This document shows, piece after piece, positions 1 to 10,268 of a stretch of DNA of 64,000 bases. Source of the stretch: Pseudomonas abieticivorans (GTDB lineage: Bacteria; Pseudomonadota; Gammaproteobacteria; Pseudomonadales; Pseudomonadaceae); assembly GCF_023509015.1 (NCBI RefSeq), contig NZ_CP094975.1:1869501-1933500 (forward strand), written 5' to 3'. The notes beneath the pieces were generated by a model that had not been told where the DNA came from, searched no databases, and saw only the letters and a program-made list of their open reading frames with translations. How positions within the stretch are numbered: the stretch's first letter is position 1; every line of letters begins with the position of its first letter. The translations under genes and the position numbers were made by a program.

Positions 1-170
1 CCTTTTGCAGATTTTCCCCCAGCGCGTGTGTAGCCAGCGCCGTGCAACTAATCTGATGCTCAAGGGCAAAGACCTTTATTCTGCGTCGCCCACCATGGGG
101 TCGGGGAACTTGGCAGCCCGGCCCATGGCCAAAGCGCAAACGCCGGTAAATCAATCAGGACGCGACAACT

Positions 171-464
171 ATGCATGCAGATGGCTTTTTCGAATGGCTG
201 GGTCAGGCGCTGGGCGCGGTGATCCGTTTTATCGTCGATGGCTTGAGCTGGCTGTTCAACCTGCTGGCCCACGCCGGCGGTAATTTTGTCGAAGGCCTGT
301 CACGCACGCTGGGCATGGACACTTCGTTGGTCAGCATCCTGGCCCTGATCGTGGGCTTGATGCTGATCTTCTCGGCGATCCGTGCGTTCATGCGTGCTTC
401 GATCGTGCTGGGGGTGATCTGGATGGTGCTTGGGTTGTGGCTGCTCAGCTGGATTATCCATTGA
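171..464 (+). CDS. small inner-membrane protein, function unknown
   Basis: A 97-residue hydrophobic protein. An AGGACG ribosome binding site lies 9 bases before the ATG. Two hydrophobic stretches are visible, roughly residues 15-35 (amphipathic or membrane-associated) and residues 53-95 (one or two membrane spans around SILALIVGLMLIFSAI and VLGVIWMVLGLWLLSWII). There is no catalytic motif and no cleavable signal. It sits tail to tail with the alpha-2-macroglobulin gene, with a REP pair between them. I do not recognise a family, so no function is proposed. The coding call rests on the plausible start, the consistent membrane composition and the absence of a better overlapping frame. Confidence 0.7.
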   Translation: MHADGFFEWLGQALGAVIRFIVDGLSWLFNLLAHAGGNFVEGLSRTLGMDTSLVSILALIVGLMLIFSAIRAFMRASIVLGVIWMVLGLWLLSWIIH

Positions 465-531
465 GGCCTTCGCGGATGAATCCGCTCCTACCGGTATCAC
501 CGTCTGCAGGAGCGAATTTATCCGCGAACGC
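465..531. repeat. REP pair (inverted), putida type
   Basis: Two copies of the REP palindrome core CGCGGATGAATCCGCTCC, in opposite orientation (about 469-491 and 505-530), separated by about 13 bases. They lie between the convergent ends of the small membrane protein gene and the alpha-2-macroglobulin gene. The second copy ends at the macroglobulin stop codon. Such pairs can act as mRNA 3'-end stabilisers or terminators. Confidence 0.85.
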
Positions 532-3500
532 TATTTGCCCTTGATCACCATGTCGGCAGGGGTATCGCCCACTGCCTGCCAGTTCGGCCGGTACATGGAC
601 TCTACCTGCGGCGGCGGCACGCGATAAGTGCCGGGCGTGACGGCGCGGGCCAGGTACAGCAAGTGCGTGGTGCCGTAGCCGTCCAGGTTGAGCGCCGCCA
701 CGTAGCGGTCGTCGCGATACTCCTGGTGCACCAAAGTAGCGTTCTGCATCGCTTCGCGCCATTGCTTGACCTTGCTGCTGGCGTTGTCCAGGCTGGCGGC
801 GCTTTGTGCCAGGTTCTGGTTTTCCAGCTCCAGGCCCGCCGGCAGCAAGTCCACCACCAAGGCATCCGGCACGCGCTGCTTGGCAGCGATAGCCAGGTGC
901 ACCAGCACCAGGTCGCCACTTTTCAGGTTTTGCAGGTTCAGCGCCTGGCCGTTCATGCCCAGGTAGTCGCGGCGGATACTCAGGTTTTCACCGTGGGCCA
1001 GCGGCGCCTGCTGGGGGTAACCCGACACGGTCAGTTGCTGGTACAACGTGTCGGTGCCGTTGTTGTGCACGCTTAGTGGCGAGGCCAGCAACGGGCCGTC
1101 CAGCTTGATGCCGGGCTGGTTGTTGCTCAACTCACGCGTCTGCCCGCCACTGCTCAGTCGTGCGGTCCAGGCCGACTCGGGCTTGCCGAGCAGGTCGCGC
1201 CCGGCCAGGAACAGTGCATTGCGCTCCTGGGTCGATAGCCATTGGCTGGCGGCCACTTGGTCGGACAGGTCAAACAGGCGCTGTTCGCGCTGGCCGGCTG
1301 CCAGGTCGTTTTCCTGCAACAGGGCCAGGATCATCGCCTGGTCGCGCAACGGGCTGCCGTAGTCGGCCAGCCAATCGTTCGCCTTGCGGGTGACCGCCAG
1401 GCCAGCCTGCAGCGCCAAGTCGGCACGCGGTTGGTCGCCCATTTTCTGCAGGGCAATCGCCAGTTGCACCAGCGGCAAACCGGAGCGTGCATCGGCACGG
1501 CGGTCGTACAGGCTGCGCAGCGCCCCCAACGGCGCCTGCTGGCTGCGCGCCAACACCAGGCCCGCGTAAGCCTGCACGGCAAAACGGGTGTGCTCGGCAT
1601 CTTCGCTGTAGCTGACTTCGATCAGGTTGCGCTCTTGCAAATAACGCAATAGCCGTTCGCTGGCCTTTTTCAATGCATCGGTTGGCACCGCGTAACCCTG
1701 GTCGCGGGCACGCAACAGGAAATCGGTGACGTAGGCGGTCAGCCAATACTCCTCTTCGCCGTCCGGGCCCCATAGGCCGAAACTGCCGTTGTAGCGCTGC
1801 ATGCCCAGCAAGCGCTCGATGCCCAGTTCGATCTTGCGCTTGCGCTCGGCATCCGGCTCGCCCGTCAGGCCCAGGCGTTTCAGGCTGGCGGCGTCGGCGT
1901 AGAGCGAGGGGTACAAGCCACTGGTGGTTTGCTCCAGGCAACCATAGGGGTATGCCTTGAGTGCGCGGATCTGCTCGCCGAGGTTCAAGGGCGGGCGGCT
2001 CGACAGGCTCAACAGCGCCTCACGTCCGGCCGGTTCGAACAACGACAGTTCGTTGTCGGGCAGGCTCCAGTCCTCACCCTTGAGCACCGCGCGGTAATGT
2101 TTGAGCAACGCCGGGTAGGCCGGGCGCACGCCCAATGTCCATTCGCGACTGAACGGCGGCAGGCTTTCGCCCGGCAGGTCGAGCCCCTGGACGGTCACGC
2201 TGATGCGGCCCTGGCCAAACCCGCCCTGGGCCTGCACAGGTATTTTCAAGGTGGTGCGCTGGCCTTGGGCCAACTGCACGCTCTGCTCGACGCTGCCCGT
2301 CAGGTTGACCTGGCCGCTGCTGGCCAGCTGCACCTTGAGGGTTTGTGCCTTGCCCGAGAGGTTACTCAAGTCCAGCGCCAGGCTGGTCTGGTCGCCACCG
2401 GCGAGGAAGCGCGGCATCGACAACTCGGCCACCAACGGCGCAGCCACCACGGTCTTGGCCTCAGCCATGCCGTAACGGTCGTCGGTCCAGGCCTGGGCCA
2501 TCACCCGTAGCTCGCCGTTGAAGTCCGGGATGTCGACGCTGACTTCGCCCTCGCCCTGGTCGTTGAGGGTGACCGGGGTGCTTTGCAAGGCCACGATGGT
2601 CACGCTGGTATCCGGCCGTTTGCCGCCCTTGGCCATCGCCGCGTCACCACCAAAGGCCAGGCTGGCCAGGCGGCCCTGGCCGGCTTCGATCAGTTGCCCG
2701 TACACGTCCAATTGGTCGGCACCATAGGCCTTGCGGCCAAACAGGCTGGCGAACGGATCAGGCGTCGGGTAGTCGGTGATATTCAGAATACCCACGTCTA
2801 CCGCAGCTACCAGTACATGCACCTGCTTGGGCACGCTGCCGTCGGCGCCCTTGGCTTGCAGCTTGATTTTCAGCGGTTGCTTGGGTCGCATTTTTTCCGG
2901 CGCGCTCAGGCTCAGCGCCAGTTTGCGCTGGCTGCGGTCCAGCGGCAGGTGCAGCACGCCCACGGCACGCTTGGGCGTGACGTTGGCCTTGCGCTCGCCG
3001 GGGCGCACCACCAGTGCGCTGACGTAGAGGTCGTGGCGCGCCCATTTCGGGTCCAGCTTCACGGCGAAGGATTTGCCTTCGGCCGGCACGTCGATTTCTT
3101 GCCACCACAACGGGCCGTCGCTGGACTCGAGCAACAGGTAGCCCTTGCCCGCCGACGGTGGCGTGACGGTGATGTTGGCCGTATCGCCATCGGCGTAGGC
3201 CGGCTTGTCCAGTGCCAGCTTGACCTGGTCGGGGCGCACGGCGCCGCCGTCGGCATTGTCCTGCCAGCGGTAGCCGGCCCAGAAGCGCAGGCTGCTGACC
3301 ATGCCTGTTTGCGGGTCTTGGACCTCTACGCGGTAGGGGCCCCACTCCACCGGGAAGGTCACCTTGGCGGTGCCGCCCTCTTTGACGCTGACGGTCTCCT
3401 CGTTCAGCGTCAGGAATTTTTCGTTGAAGTTGTAGCTCCAGCCATCGCTGGACGAGTAGTTCCAGTAGTAGTCGCGGCGCTCGCGAATCAGCCGCACCTT

Positions 3501-5441
3501 GAGGTTGTCAGCCGCCAGCTTGTGGCCTTCGGCATCGGCCATCAGCAGCTCAAATTCGGCCGGGCCATCGCTGTCGGTGCTCTCGCCGTCGAATAGGGCG
3601 CGCACGCCCGGCAAGTGATCGGCAGGCCAGATCGGTTGGATCAGGCGCCGGGTAATGGGCCGCCCGCCCGACTCTTGCAGGCTGGCTTGCAGGATCAATT
3701 GCAGCGGCGACTTGGCATCGGCCCACTGGCTTTGGACTTCGATGGTGGCCTTGCCGTCGGCGTCCAGGGTGCTTTCATCGAGCTCCAGGTCCTGGGTCAA
3801 TTGCTCCTCGGTGATAGACCCAAACTGGTAGCCCGGCAGCCCCGGCACGGCGTCGCGCAATGGCCGCAGGTAAATCTGCCCACTCAAGCGGTTGCCCGAA
3901 GCCGGCGCGCCATACAGGTAGCGACCGGTCACGTCGATCTCGGCAGGGTCGGCCGGGCTCAGCGGCGTGTCGCTGCCCTTGAGGTCCAGGGCCATGCGCT
4001 CGGGCAGGAAGTCTTCGACCTGAAATTCATAGACCTGCGGTTTGCCGTCGCCCAGGTCGAAAGTCAACTGCCAGCGCCCGGTGGGCGCTTCGCCAGCCAA
4101 TTGCAGTTGATACTGATAGAGGCCGGAGGCATCGGCTTCCCAGACGAACTTGCGGCTGACCTGATCATCAGGGCGGCGCACTTGGACGGTAATCGGCTGC
4201 GGCTTCAGGGCGCGGCCGTCGTTGTCGCGCAGCAGGCCATTGAGCAGCACGGTTTCGCCGGGGCGGTACAGGTCGCGCGGGCCGAACACGAAGAACTGCA
4301 GCGGGTGCGCGCGCGGCCCGGTGATGTCGAACTCGGCCAGGTCCAGGGCCGAACTGTTCAGGCGCAGCAGGCTGGTTTGCTCGCCCTGCTGGGCCAGCAG
4401 TACCTCAGCCTTGGCTGGCAACGGCAACTGGGTGTGGCCATCGCTGTCGGTCTTGCCCTGGCCCAACACGCGGCCTTCGCCATCAAGCAGCTCCAGGTTC
4501 ACGCCGGCCATGGCCTTGCCGCCTTCCAGCGCTTGGGTGAATACGTCCAGGCGGCTCTGGTAGCGGTGCACCGAAAGGCCGATGTCGCTGAGGGTGAACA
4601 GGGTGGCCGGGTTGGAGTAACTGTAGGTGCCCGAGGCGCGCATTACTGCCAGGTACACGCCGGGCGCTTGCAGCGGCTTGATGCCGGCAATGGGCAGCAA
4701 CAGGTTTTCACGGGTGTTAAGGGCCGGGTTCAGGTCAAAACGGCCACCGTACGCCAGGTCGGCCATGGGCAGCAGGTCCTTGGACTCGTAGGCCTGCAGG
4801 CTGCTGTTGCGCCCCCATTGGGCCAGGAACGCCGGCAGTTGCTCAGGCTTGATGCGGAAGAACTCGACGTCGACCTTGGCCACGTTCAACGCGATCACCG
4901 GCAGCCCCTCTGCCAGGCGCGTGGGCAGCAGCGAACCCCGGCTGGCGAAGCCCACGGTGGGTTCCAGGTCGCGGGTTTCCAGGCGGCTGACGTATTCGGC
5001 AGCCAAGCTATTCTGGTTCACGCTGCGCAGGCCCGCATCGATGGTCAGCACCAGCTTGCGCTTGGGTTCCAGGTGGCGCAGGCGCAGTTCCATCAAGTTG
5101 TCGGCCAGCTCCCAGGCACCGTCGACCTTGCCCTTGACGGTGTCCACCAAGTGCAGTTTGTCGGCGTAGTTCTGGCTGGGGTCCAGCGGCGCGGTGAAGG
5201 TCACCGACAGCGTGCTGGCGCCGTCCAATTGCACCTCGGACACATCGGCCACGGTCAGTTCGCGGCCGGCGTAACGCTTGCCCAGCTCGGCCAGATCAAC
5301 CTTGGGCTTGACCTTGGCAGGTTCGCTCACGACCGCTGCTTTGGTCGGCTCGGGGGCGGTGACGGGCTTGTCCGAGGTGGACGAGTCACAGGCACTCAGC
5401 AACGCCAGCACACAGGCCAGCCACAATCCTTTGTTCAGCAT
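531..5441 (-). CDS. yfhM: bacterial alpha-2-macroglobulin lipoprotein with thioester (YfhM-like)
   Basis: A 1636-residue protease-trapping protein. The start was moved 21 codons inside the longest frame, to the ATG that begins a lipoprotein signal peptide: MLNKGLWLACVLALLSAC, with lipobox LSAC and Cys18 as the acylated residue. An AAGAG site precedes this start. The thioester motif GCLEQ is present, with Cys at about 1168, followed by the alpha-helical thioester-domain region (GSFGLWGPDG and later helices). Several beta-rich macroglobulin domains fill the N-terminal two thirds, including the DLYRPGETVLLNGLLR segment typical of MG2. Family knowledge: thioester-type bacterial macroglobulins are periplasmic, anchored to a membrane, and usually paired with pbpC (PBP1C); pbpC is not inside the window. 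Proposed role: covalent trapping of foreign proteases that breach the outer membrane. Confidence 0.93.
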   Translation of the reverse strand: MLNKGLWLACVLALLSACDSSTSDKPVTAPEPTKAAVVSEPAKVKPKVDLAELGKRYAGRELTVADVSEVQLDGASTLSVTFTAPLDPSQNYADKLHLVDTVKGKVDGAWELADNLMELRLRHLEPKRKLVLTIDAGLRSVNQNSLAAEYVSRLETRDLEPTVGFASRGSLLPTRLAEGLPVIALNVAKVDVEFFRIKPEQLPAFLAQWGRNSSLQAYESKDLLPMADLAYGGRFDLNPALNTRENLLLPIAGIKPLQAPGVYLAVMRASGTYSYSNPATLFTLSDIGLSVHRYQSRLDVFTQALEGGKAMAGVNLELLDGEGRVLGQGKTDSDGHTQLPLPAKAEVLLAQQGEQTSLLRLNSSALDLAEFDITGPRAHPLQFFVFGPRDLYRPGETVLLNGLLRDNDGRALKPQPITVQVRRPDDQVSRKFVWEADASGLYQYQLQLAGEAPTGRWQLTFDLGDGKPQVYEFQVEDFLPERMALDLKGSDTPLSPADPAEIDVTGRYLYGAPASGNRLSGQIYLRPLRDAVPGLPGYQFGSITEEQLTQDLELDESTLDADGKATIEVQSQWADAKSPLQLILQASLQESGGRPITRRLIQPIWPADHLPGVRALFDGESTDSDGPAEFELLMADAEGHKLAADNLKVRLIRERRDYYWNYSSSDGWSYNFNEKFLTLNEETVSVKEGGTAKVTFPVEWGPYRVEVQDPQTGMVSSLRFWAGYRWQDNADGGAVRPDQVKLALDKPAYADGDTANITVTPPSAGKGYLLLESSDGPLWWQEIDVPAEGKSFAVKLDPKWARHDLYVSALVVRPGERKANVTPKRAVGVLHLPLDRSQRKLALSLSAPEKMRPKQPLKIKLQAKGADGSVPKQVHVLVAAVDVGILNITDYPTPDPFASLFGRKAYGADQLDVYGQLIEAGQGRLASLAFGGDAAMAKGGKRPDTSVTIVALQSTPVTLNDQGEGEVSVDIPDFNGELRVMAQAWTDDRYGMAEAKTVVAAPLVAELSMPRFLAGGDQTSLALDLSNLSGKAQTLKVQLASSGQVNLTGSVEQSVQLAQGQRTTLKIPVQAQGGFGQGRISVTVQGLDLPGESLPPFSREWTLGVRPAYPALLKHYRAVLKGEDWSLPDNELSLFEPAGREALLSLSSRPPLNLGEQIRALKAYPYGCLEQTTSGLYPSLYADAASLKRLGLTGEPDAERKRKIELGIERLLGMQRYNGSFGLWGPDGEEEYWLTAYVTDFLLRARDQGYAVPTDALKKASERLLRYLQERNLIEVSYSEDAEHTRFAVQAYAGLVLARSQQAPLGALRSLYDRRADARSGLPLVQLAIALQKMGDQPRADLALQAGLAVTRKANDWLADYGSPLRDQAMILALLQENDLAAGQREQRLFDLSDQVAASQWLSTQERNALFLAGRDLLGKPESAWTARLSSGGQTRELSNNQPGIKLDGPLLASPLSVHNNGTDTLYQQLTVSGYPQQAPLAHGENLSIRRDYLGMNGQALNLQNLKSGDLVLVHLAIAAKQRVPDALVVDLLPAGLELENQNLAQSAASLDNASSKVKQWREAMQNATLVHQEYRDDRYVAALNLDGYGTTHLLYLARAVTPGTYRVPPPQVESMYRPNWQAVGDTPADMVIKGK

Positions 5442-5526
5442 GGGGCACTCTTGGGGCAGTGGTATTCCAGGGGGTGAATGATATATCAACATTAGGGTTT
5501 GCACCGTGCGCCCTGCCTGACGTTAT

Positions 5527-5563
5527 CGCGGCGTTCTTTTCGCGGATGAATCCGCTCCTACGG
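5527..5563. repeat. REP element
   Basis: A single copy of the palindrome (TTTTCGCGGATGAATCCGCTCCTACGG) in the divergent region between the macroglobulin gene and the MATE gene. It is preceded by a GCCTGACGTTATCGCGGCG linker; related linkers occur in the REP pairs at 10.5 and 42.2 kb. Confidence 0.8.
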
Positions 5564-5610
5564 GGGGAGGTGTTGTCTCGGGTACACTCCCGGGCGACCA
5601 AGGAGCCTGC

Positions 5611-6951
5611 ATGTCCACATTGCTTGACGACTGGCGCGACCGCGCTACCCACCGCCGTGTCTGGGCGCTGGCTGCGCCGATGATTCTGTCGAATATTTCC
5701 GTGCCGCTGGTGGCGCTGGTCGACAGCGCCGTGATCGGCCACTTGCCCCATGCCCACCAACTGGGTGCCGTGGCCGTGGGTGCCAGCCTCTACAGTTTTC
5801 TGGCATGGGCCATGGGCTTTTTGCGCATGGGCGCAACCGGCTTTGCCGCCCAGGCCGCCGGGCGCAATGACGGTGCGGCCTTGCGCCAAGTGCTGGCGCA
5901 AGGGCTGCTGCTGGCGGCGATTTTTTCGCTACTGCTGGGGGCCATCGCCCTGCCCTTCAGCCACTTGGCACTGGGCATGATGCAGCCCTCGGCGGCACTG
6001 GAGCAGACTACCCACGACTTTTTCCAGGTGCGCCTGTTCGGCCTGCCTGCAGCGCTGGCCACCTATGCCCTGGTCGGCTGGTTCCTGGGCACGCAGAATG
6101 CCCGCGCGCCGCTGGCCATCCTGTTGACCACCAACCTGGTCAACATCGTGCTCAACCTGTGGTTCGTCATCGGCCTGGACTGGGGCGTGGTCGGTTCGGC
6201 CCGAGCCTCGGTGCTGGCCGAATGGATATCCGTGATCCTCGGCCTGGCGCTGACCCGGCCCGCGCTGCGCGCTTATCCGGGGCAGATCGCGTGGGCGGCC
6301 CTCAAGCTGTGGCACAACTGGCGGCCGATGCTCACGGTTAACCGCGATATCTTCATACGCAGCTTAGCGCTGCAGGGGGTGTTCTTTCTGATCACGGTGC
6401 AAGGCGCACGCCTGGGCGACGCCACGGTGGCCGCCAACGCCCTGTTACTCAACGGCCTGCTGTTGACGGCCCAGGCACTGGATGGCCTGGCCCATGCCGT
6501 GGAGGCGTTGTGCGGGCACGCCATCGGCGCCCGCGACCGCGATGCGCTGCGCCGCTCGATGACCGTGGCCTGCGGTTGGTCGTTGCTGGCCAGCCTGGCG
6601 TTTGCGGTGCTGTTCCTGGTGGGTGGGCACCTGTTCGTACAGATGCAGACCAACATCCTTGAAGTGCGAGAAACGGCCTTTGCTTATTTGCCGTACTTGG
6701 CGCTGCTGCCGCTGATCGCGGTGTGGAGCTACCTGCTGGACGGGCTGTTCATCGGCGCGACACGGGCGCGGGAGATGCGCAATGGCATGGTGCTCAGCGT
6801 AGTGATCATGCTGCCAGTGGCGTGGCTGACCCTGGGGTTGGGCAACCATGGGCTGTGGATCAGTTTTCTGTTGTTCATGGCGCTGCGGGCGCTGACGCTA
6901 GGGGGGATGGCGTGGCGGATACAGCAGCGCGACGGCTGGATATCGGGGTGA
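5611..6951 (+). CDS. dinF: MATE family efflux transporter, DinF-like
   Basis: A 446-residue multidrug and toxin extrusion protein with about 12 hydrophobic segments in two six-helix halves. The N-terminal segment LAAPMILSNISVPLVALVDSAVIGHL carries the conserved proline, the Asn-Ile-Ser and the VDSAVIG pattern of DinF-type MATE proteins. The second half repeats this fold from about residue 235. AAGGAG lies six bases before the ATG. MATE proteins exchange Na+ or H+ for cationic or amphipathic compounds in the inner membrane; the substrate cannot be read from sequence. A partial REP follows the stop at once. The family is secure and the DinF subgroup is likely. Confidence 0.9.
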   Translation: MSTLLDDWRDRATHRRVWALAAPMILSNISVPLVALVDSAVIGHLPHAHQLGAVAVGASLYSFLAWAMGFLRMGATGFAAQAAGRNDGAALRQVLAQGLLLAAIFSLLLGAIALPFSHLALGMMQPSAALEQTTHDFFQVRLFGLPAALATYALVGWFLGTQNARAPLAILLTTNLVNIVLNLWFVIGLDWGVVGSARASVLAEWISVILGLALTRPALRAYPGQIAWAALKLWHNWRPMLTVNRDIFIRSLALQGVFFLITVQGARLGDATVAANALLLNGLLLTAQALDGLAHAVEALCGHAIGARDRDALRRSMTVACGWSLLASLAFAVLFLVGGHLFVQMQTNILEVRETAFAYLPYLALLPLIAVWSYLLDGLFIGATRAREMRNGMVLSVVIMLPVAWLTLGLGNHGLWISFLLFMALRALTLGGMAWRIQQRDGWISG

Positions 6952-6981
6952 CCTTTTCGCGGATAAATCCGCGAAGGCCTT
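6952..6981. repeat. partial REP element between convergent genes
   Basis: TTTTCGCGGATAAATCCGCGAAGG lies between the MATE stop and the stop of the minus-strand esterase gene. It is shorter than the full unit but forms the same hairpin and could serve both convergent transcripts. Confidence 0.7.
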
Positions 6982-7836
6982 TCACTGCGTCGACTGAATA
7001 AACCCGGTCACGTCTTCGATCACCGGCGCTAACCACTTCAACGGCTTGGACAAGGTTGCCACCAGCGTCTGGTGGTTGGTGCGCGAATAGTAGAACTCCT
7101 CCACCGGCACCCCATTGTCGCGCAGCTTCTGCGCCAGCCCCGCCGTATTGCGCTGCGGGTTGACCAAATTGTCGCTGCTTGAAGCAATCAGCAGCGCAGG
7201 TGGCGCGCCCTTCGCGACGTGATTGATGGGCTGCGAGTCTGGCGGCGAGTTGGGGAAGAAGAACACTGGTTTCACATCCTTGTTCTCGATCGGCAGAAAG
7301 TCGTAGGGGCCGGCCAGGCCGATCCAGCCACGGATGTCGCTGGGCGCCAGGCCCACGGCATTCAGCAGGCGCGGGTCGAGCGCCAGCATCGAGGCGTTGT
7401 AGGCCCCCGAACTGTGCCCCATCAGAAACAGCCGATGCGCGTCGCCGCCGTACTGGCCGATGTGCCGATGGGTCCAGGCCACGGCCTTGGCGCCATCCTC
7501 GAGGAAGGACGGGTAGCGCACCTGTGGGTAAAGCCGGTAATCGGCCACCACGGCGATGATGCCGCGCGAGGCCAGTGCCTCACCCACAAAGCGGTAGTCG
7601 CCGCGGTCGCCGCTGTTCCAACTGCCCCCATAGAAAAAAACCACCACCGGCGTCGCCGGCAGTGGTTTTAGGGGCAGGTACACATCCAGCTTTTGCCGGG
7701 GGTCATCGCCGTAGGCAACGCCCTCGACCCGCTTGAAGGTGTCCTTGGGCGTCAGGTCATCGATGATGCGCAAGGGCGAGCAGGCTGCCAGGGCTGCCAG
7801 CAGCAGCCCCGTGAATACAGCCAGCGCGGCCCTCAC
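6982..7836 (-). CDS. alpha/beta hydrolase lipoprotein (esterase family)
   Basis: A 284-residue protein with a lipoprotein signal (MRAALAVFTGLLLAALAAC; lipobox LAAC, Cys19). The body is an alpha/beta hydrolase of the BD-FAE / hormone-sensitive lipase-like type. It has an oxyanion-hole segment VVFFYGGSWNSGDR (an HGG(G/A)W variant with Tyr for His), the nucleophile elbow GHSSG, and the C-terminal histidine in RTNHQTL. The acid residue is probably the Asp in SSSDNLVNP. The start lies only four bases after the speA stop codon, so the two genes are probably co-transcribed. The substrate is unknown. Envelope localisation is inferred from the lipobox. Confidence 0.85.
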   Translation of the reverse strand: MRAALAVFTGLLLAALAACSPLRIIDDLTPKDTFKRVEGVAYGDDPRQKLDVYLPLKPLPATPVVVFFYGGSWNSGDRGDYRFVGEALASRGIIAVVADYRLYPQVRYPSFLEDGAKAVAWTHRHIGQYGGDAHRLFLMGHSSGAYNASMLALDPRLLNAVGLAPSDIRGWIGLAGPYDFLPIENKDVKPVFFFPNSPPDSQPINHVAKGAPPALLIASSSDNLVNPQRNTAGLAQKLRDNGVPVEEFYYSRTNHQTLVATLSKPLKWLAPVIEDVTGFIQSTQ

Positions 7837-7840
7837 TGCG

Positions 7841-9754
7841 TCACGACGACAGGTACGAGGAACGGGTCAGGCCCAGGCGCAACGCGTCCAGGTACTGAGT
7901 GCGTTCACGTACGCTGATCTTGGCGCTGGCCACCTTGTCGCGGTAGTGAGTCATCAACTCCTCGGGCGACAGGTGCACGTAGCGCAGCATGTCCTCGATG
8001 GTGTCATGGGTCTCGATACCGGCGTGGTACACGCTGCCGTCCGGGTTCTGGTAGATGTTCACCGAGTCGGTGTCACCGAACAGGTTGTGCATGTCACCGA
8101 GGATTTCCTGGTAGGCGCCCACCAGGAAGATGCCCAGCAGGTAGTCCTCGCCCTCGTTGACCGAGTGCACCGGCAAGCTGGTCTCGATGCTCTGCTCGTC
8201 GACGTACTGCTTGATCTTGCCGTCGGAGTCGCAGGTCAGGTCTTGCAGCACGGCGCGGCGCAAAGGCTCTTCGTCCAGGCGATGCAGCGGCAAGATCGGC
8301 AATACCTGGCCGATGGCCCAGGTGTCGGGCAGGCTCTGGAACACCGAGAAGTTGCAGATGTACTTGTCGGCCAACTTGTCGTTGAGTTCGTCCAGCACCA
8401 CGCGGTGCGAGCGCTGACGCGCCTTCAGCGAGTTGTGCAGGCGGCGGCACACGGCGAAGTAGCACTGTTCGGCCAAGGCCTTTTGCGCCAGGGTGATCTT
8501 GCCGTCGGCGTACTGGGTGGCCACGTCGCTCATGTAGTGCGTGGCGCGCCAGTAGGTTTCGGTGACCATCTCGATGTCGGTCGGGCCCAGCAGGTCGACC
8601 AGCCATTGCACGGTTTCGGGCAGGCTTTCCTTATCGTCGATTTCCGGCACTTCGTCGTTGTGTTTCTCGACGTCGGTCACCTGCACCACCAGCATGGCGT
8701 GGTGGGCGGTCAGCGAGCGGCCGCTTTCCGAGAAGATGTGCGGGTGCGGCAGGCCCTGCGCGTCGCAGAACTCCTTGAGCATGCCCACCACCACGCCGGC
8801 GTAGTCGTCCATGTCGTAGTTGATGGAGCTGGCGTTACGCGAGTGAGTACCGTCGTAGTCCACGCCCAGGCCACCGCCCACGTCGATGTGATCGACTGGC
8901 AGGCCCAGTGCACGCAGCTCGCCGTAGTAACGGATGGCTTCTTTGAAGCCGTGCTGGTAGTCGGCCAGGTTGGCGATCTGCGAACCCATGTGAAAGTGCA
9001 GCAGGCGGATGCCCTGGTCCAGGCCGGCAGCACGGAAGCGCTCGACCACCGAGATCAGTTGCGCGGCCGACAGGCCAAACTTGGACTTCTCGCCACCGGT
9101 GTCGGCCCACTTGCTCGACGCCAGGGACGACAGACGCACGCGCAGGCCCACTTGCGGCTTGACCTTAAGCTCAGCGGCCTCTTCGATCACCAGCGCCACT
9201 TCGGACTCTTTCTCGATCACGATGAACACGTTGTGGCCCAGCTTCTGGCCGATCAGGGCCAGGCGGATGAACTCACGGTCCTTGTAACCGTTGCACACGA
9301 TGGTGCCGCCTTTGGGTGCCAGGGCCAGCACCGCCAACAGCTCGGGCTTGGAACCGGCTTCAAGGCCAATCGAGACGTTTTGCGTGGCGATGATGTTCTC
9401 GACCACCGCTTCCTGCTGGTTGACCTTGATCGGGTACAGCGCGGTGTACTCGCTCTGGTACTCCAGGCGCGCGATATTGGCGTCGAAGGCGCCGGTCAAC
9501 TGGCGCACGCGGTCTTGCAGGATATCGGGGAAACGCACCAGCAACGGCAGCGACAGACCGCTCTTGCGCAGCTCGTCGACCTGCTCGTACAGGTCGATGG
9601 GCGAACTGCCCGGGCCGTTCGGACGCACTTCCACGCGCCCGGCCTCGTTGATCGCGAAGTAACCGGCCCCCCAATGGCGAATCCCGTAGACACCGCGGCT
9701 GTCCGCTACTGTCCATTGGCTGCCATCGTCTTTGCGTGTACGTCTTACGGACAT
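7841..9754 (-). CDS. speA: biosynthetic arginine decarboxylase
   Basis: A 637-residue fold-III PLP-dependent decarboxylase that converts arginine to agmatine for putrescine synthesis. The N-terminal barrel carries the PLP lysine in YPIKVNQQ. The conserved glycine-rich phosphate-binding stretch [13 protein letters not shown] and the HFHMGSQI motif are visible. The C-terminal beta domain contains the Cys-containing active-site region VCDSDG-like TCDSDGKI. The length fits the roughly 630-660 residues of the family. The ATG at 9754 is preceded by AGGGGAC. The gene is followed at four bases by the lipoprotein esterase and preceded, in the same direction, by the SUI1-like gene, an order also remembered from P. 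aeruginosa (PA4839-PA4840). Confidence 0.97.
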   Translation of the reverse strand: MSVRRTRKDDGSQWTVADSRGVYGIRHWGAGYFAINEAGRVEVRPNGPGSSPIDLYEQVDELRKSGLSLPLLVRFPDILQDRVRQLTGAFDANIARLEYQSEYTALYPIKVNQQEAVVENIIATQNVSIGLEAGSKPELLAVLALAPKGGTIVCNGYKDREFIRLALIGQKLGHNVFIVIEKESEVALVIEEAAELKVKPQVGLRVRLSSLASSKWADTGGEKSKFGLSAAQLISVVERFRAAGLDQGIRLLHFHMGSQIANLADYQHGFKEAIRYYGELRALGLPVDHIDVGGGLGVDYDGTHSRNASSINYDMDDYAGVVVGMLKEFCDAQGLPHPHIFSESGRSLTAHHAMLVVQVTDVEKHNDEVPEIDDKESLPETVQWLVDLLGPTDIEMVTETYWRATHYMSDVATQYADGKITLAQKALAEQCYFAVCRRLHNSLKARQRSHRVVLDELNDKLADKYICNFSVFQSLPDTWAIGQVLPILPLHRLDEEPLRRAVLQDLTCDSDGKIKQYVDEQSIETSLPVHSVNEGEDYLLGIFLVGAYQEILGDMHNLFGDTDSVNIYQNPDGSVYHAGIETHDTIEDMLRYVHLSPEELMTHYRDKVASAKISVRERTQYLDALRLGLTRSSYLSS

Positions 9755-9896
9755 CGAAGTCCCCTATAGAAAAGTCAGAAACCACCGGCCATGCGGGTTG
9801 GCGCAGTGTAAAGAATGAAGATGACGGTTATCGGCATGTGCAGGGTAGACCCTGTGGGCCGCGCCAAGTTTAAAAACGAAGGTGGGGCGGCCTGAA

Positions 9897-10268
9897 TCAG
9901 CCGCCGGACTTCTTCGCCTTGAAACCCTGCTTGACCAGTTCTGCCAAGAGCAGCTCGACGTGGTCGCCCTGGATCTCGATGACACCGTCCTTGAGCGCGC
10001 CCCCCGTGCCACATCGGCGCTTGAGGGTAGCGGCCAGGTCCTTGAGCGCGTCCAGCGCCAGCGGCACGCCGCTGACGGTGGTCACGGTCTTGCCGCCACG
10101 GCCTTTGCTTTCGCGGCGCACACGGGCGATCCCGTCACCTTCGGGGATGACGGTCTGCTTGCAGGTGCAGGCATCTATGGGTTGACGACAGTCCGGACAA
10201 TGCCGACCTGTATCGGTGGAAAACACCAGGCCGCCGAGAGCGGCGAAGGATGCGGCTTTTTTGGCCAC
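9897..10268 (-). CDS. yciH: SUI1/YciH family translation initiation factor-like protein
   Basis: A 123-residue protein related to eukaryotic eIF1. The GTG at 10268 is chosen as start because the family begins (M/V)AKKAxxxAALGGLVFSTDxGRHC, and GAGG lies seven bases upstream; the longer frame would add 15 unrelated residues. A zinc-binding-like cluster CPDC...CTC is present near residues 22-34. The SUI1 fold follows (GGKTVTTVSGVPL, then LAATLKRRCGTGGALKDGVIEIQGDH, with the conserved basic RRCGTGG loop). The role in bacteria is poorly defined. It is presumed to bind the small ribosomal subunit and affect start selection. Confidence 0.92.
   Translation of the reverse strand: MAKKAASFAALGGLVFSTDTGRHCPDCRQPIDACTCKQTVIPEGDGIARVRRESKGRGGKTVTTVSGVPLALDALKDLAATLKRRCGTGGALKDGVIEIQGDHVELLLAELVKQGFKAKKSGG

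Noticed and set aside
7733-9769. A 678-codon open frame on the plus strand opposite speA
   Set aside because: Antisense shadow of speA with Val/Gln/His-rich composition and no recognisable domain. The same applies to the long frame at 3615-5477 opposite the macroglobulin gene and to 23966-25390 opposite purD.
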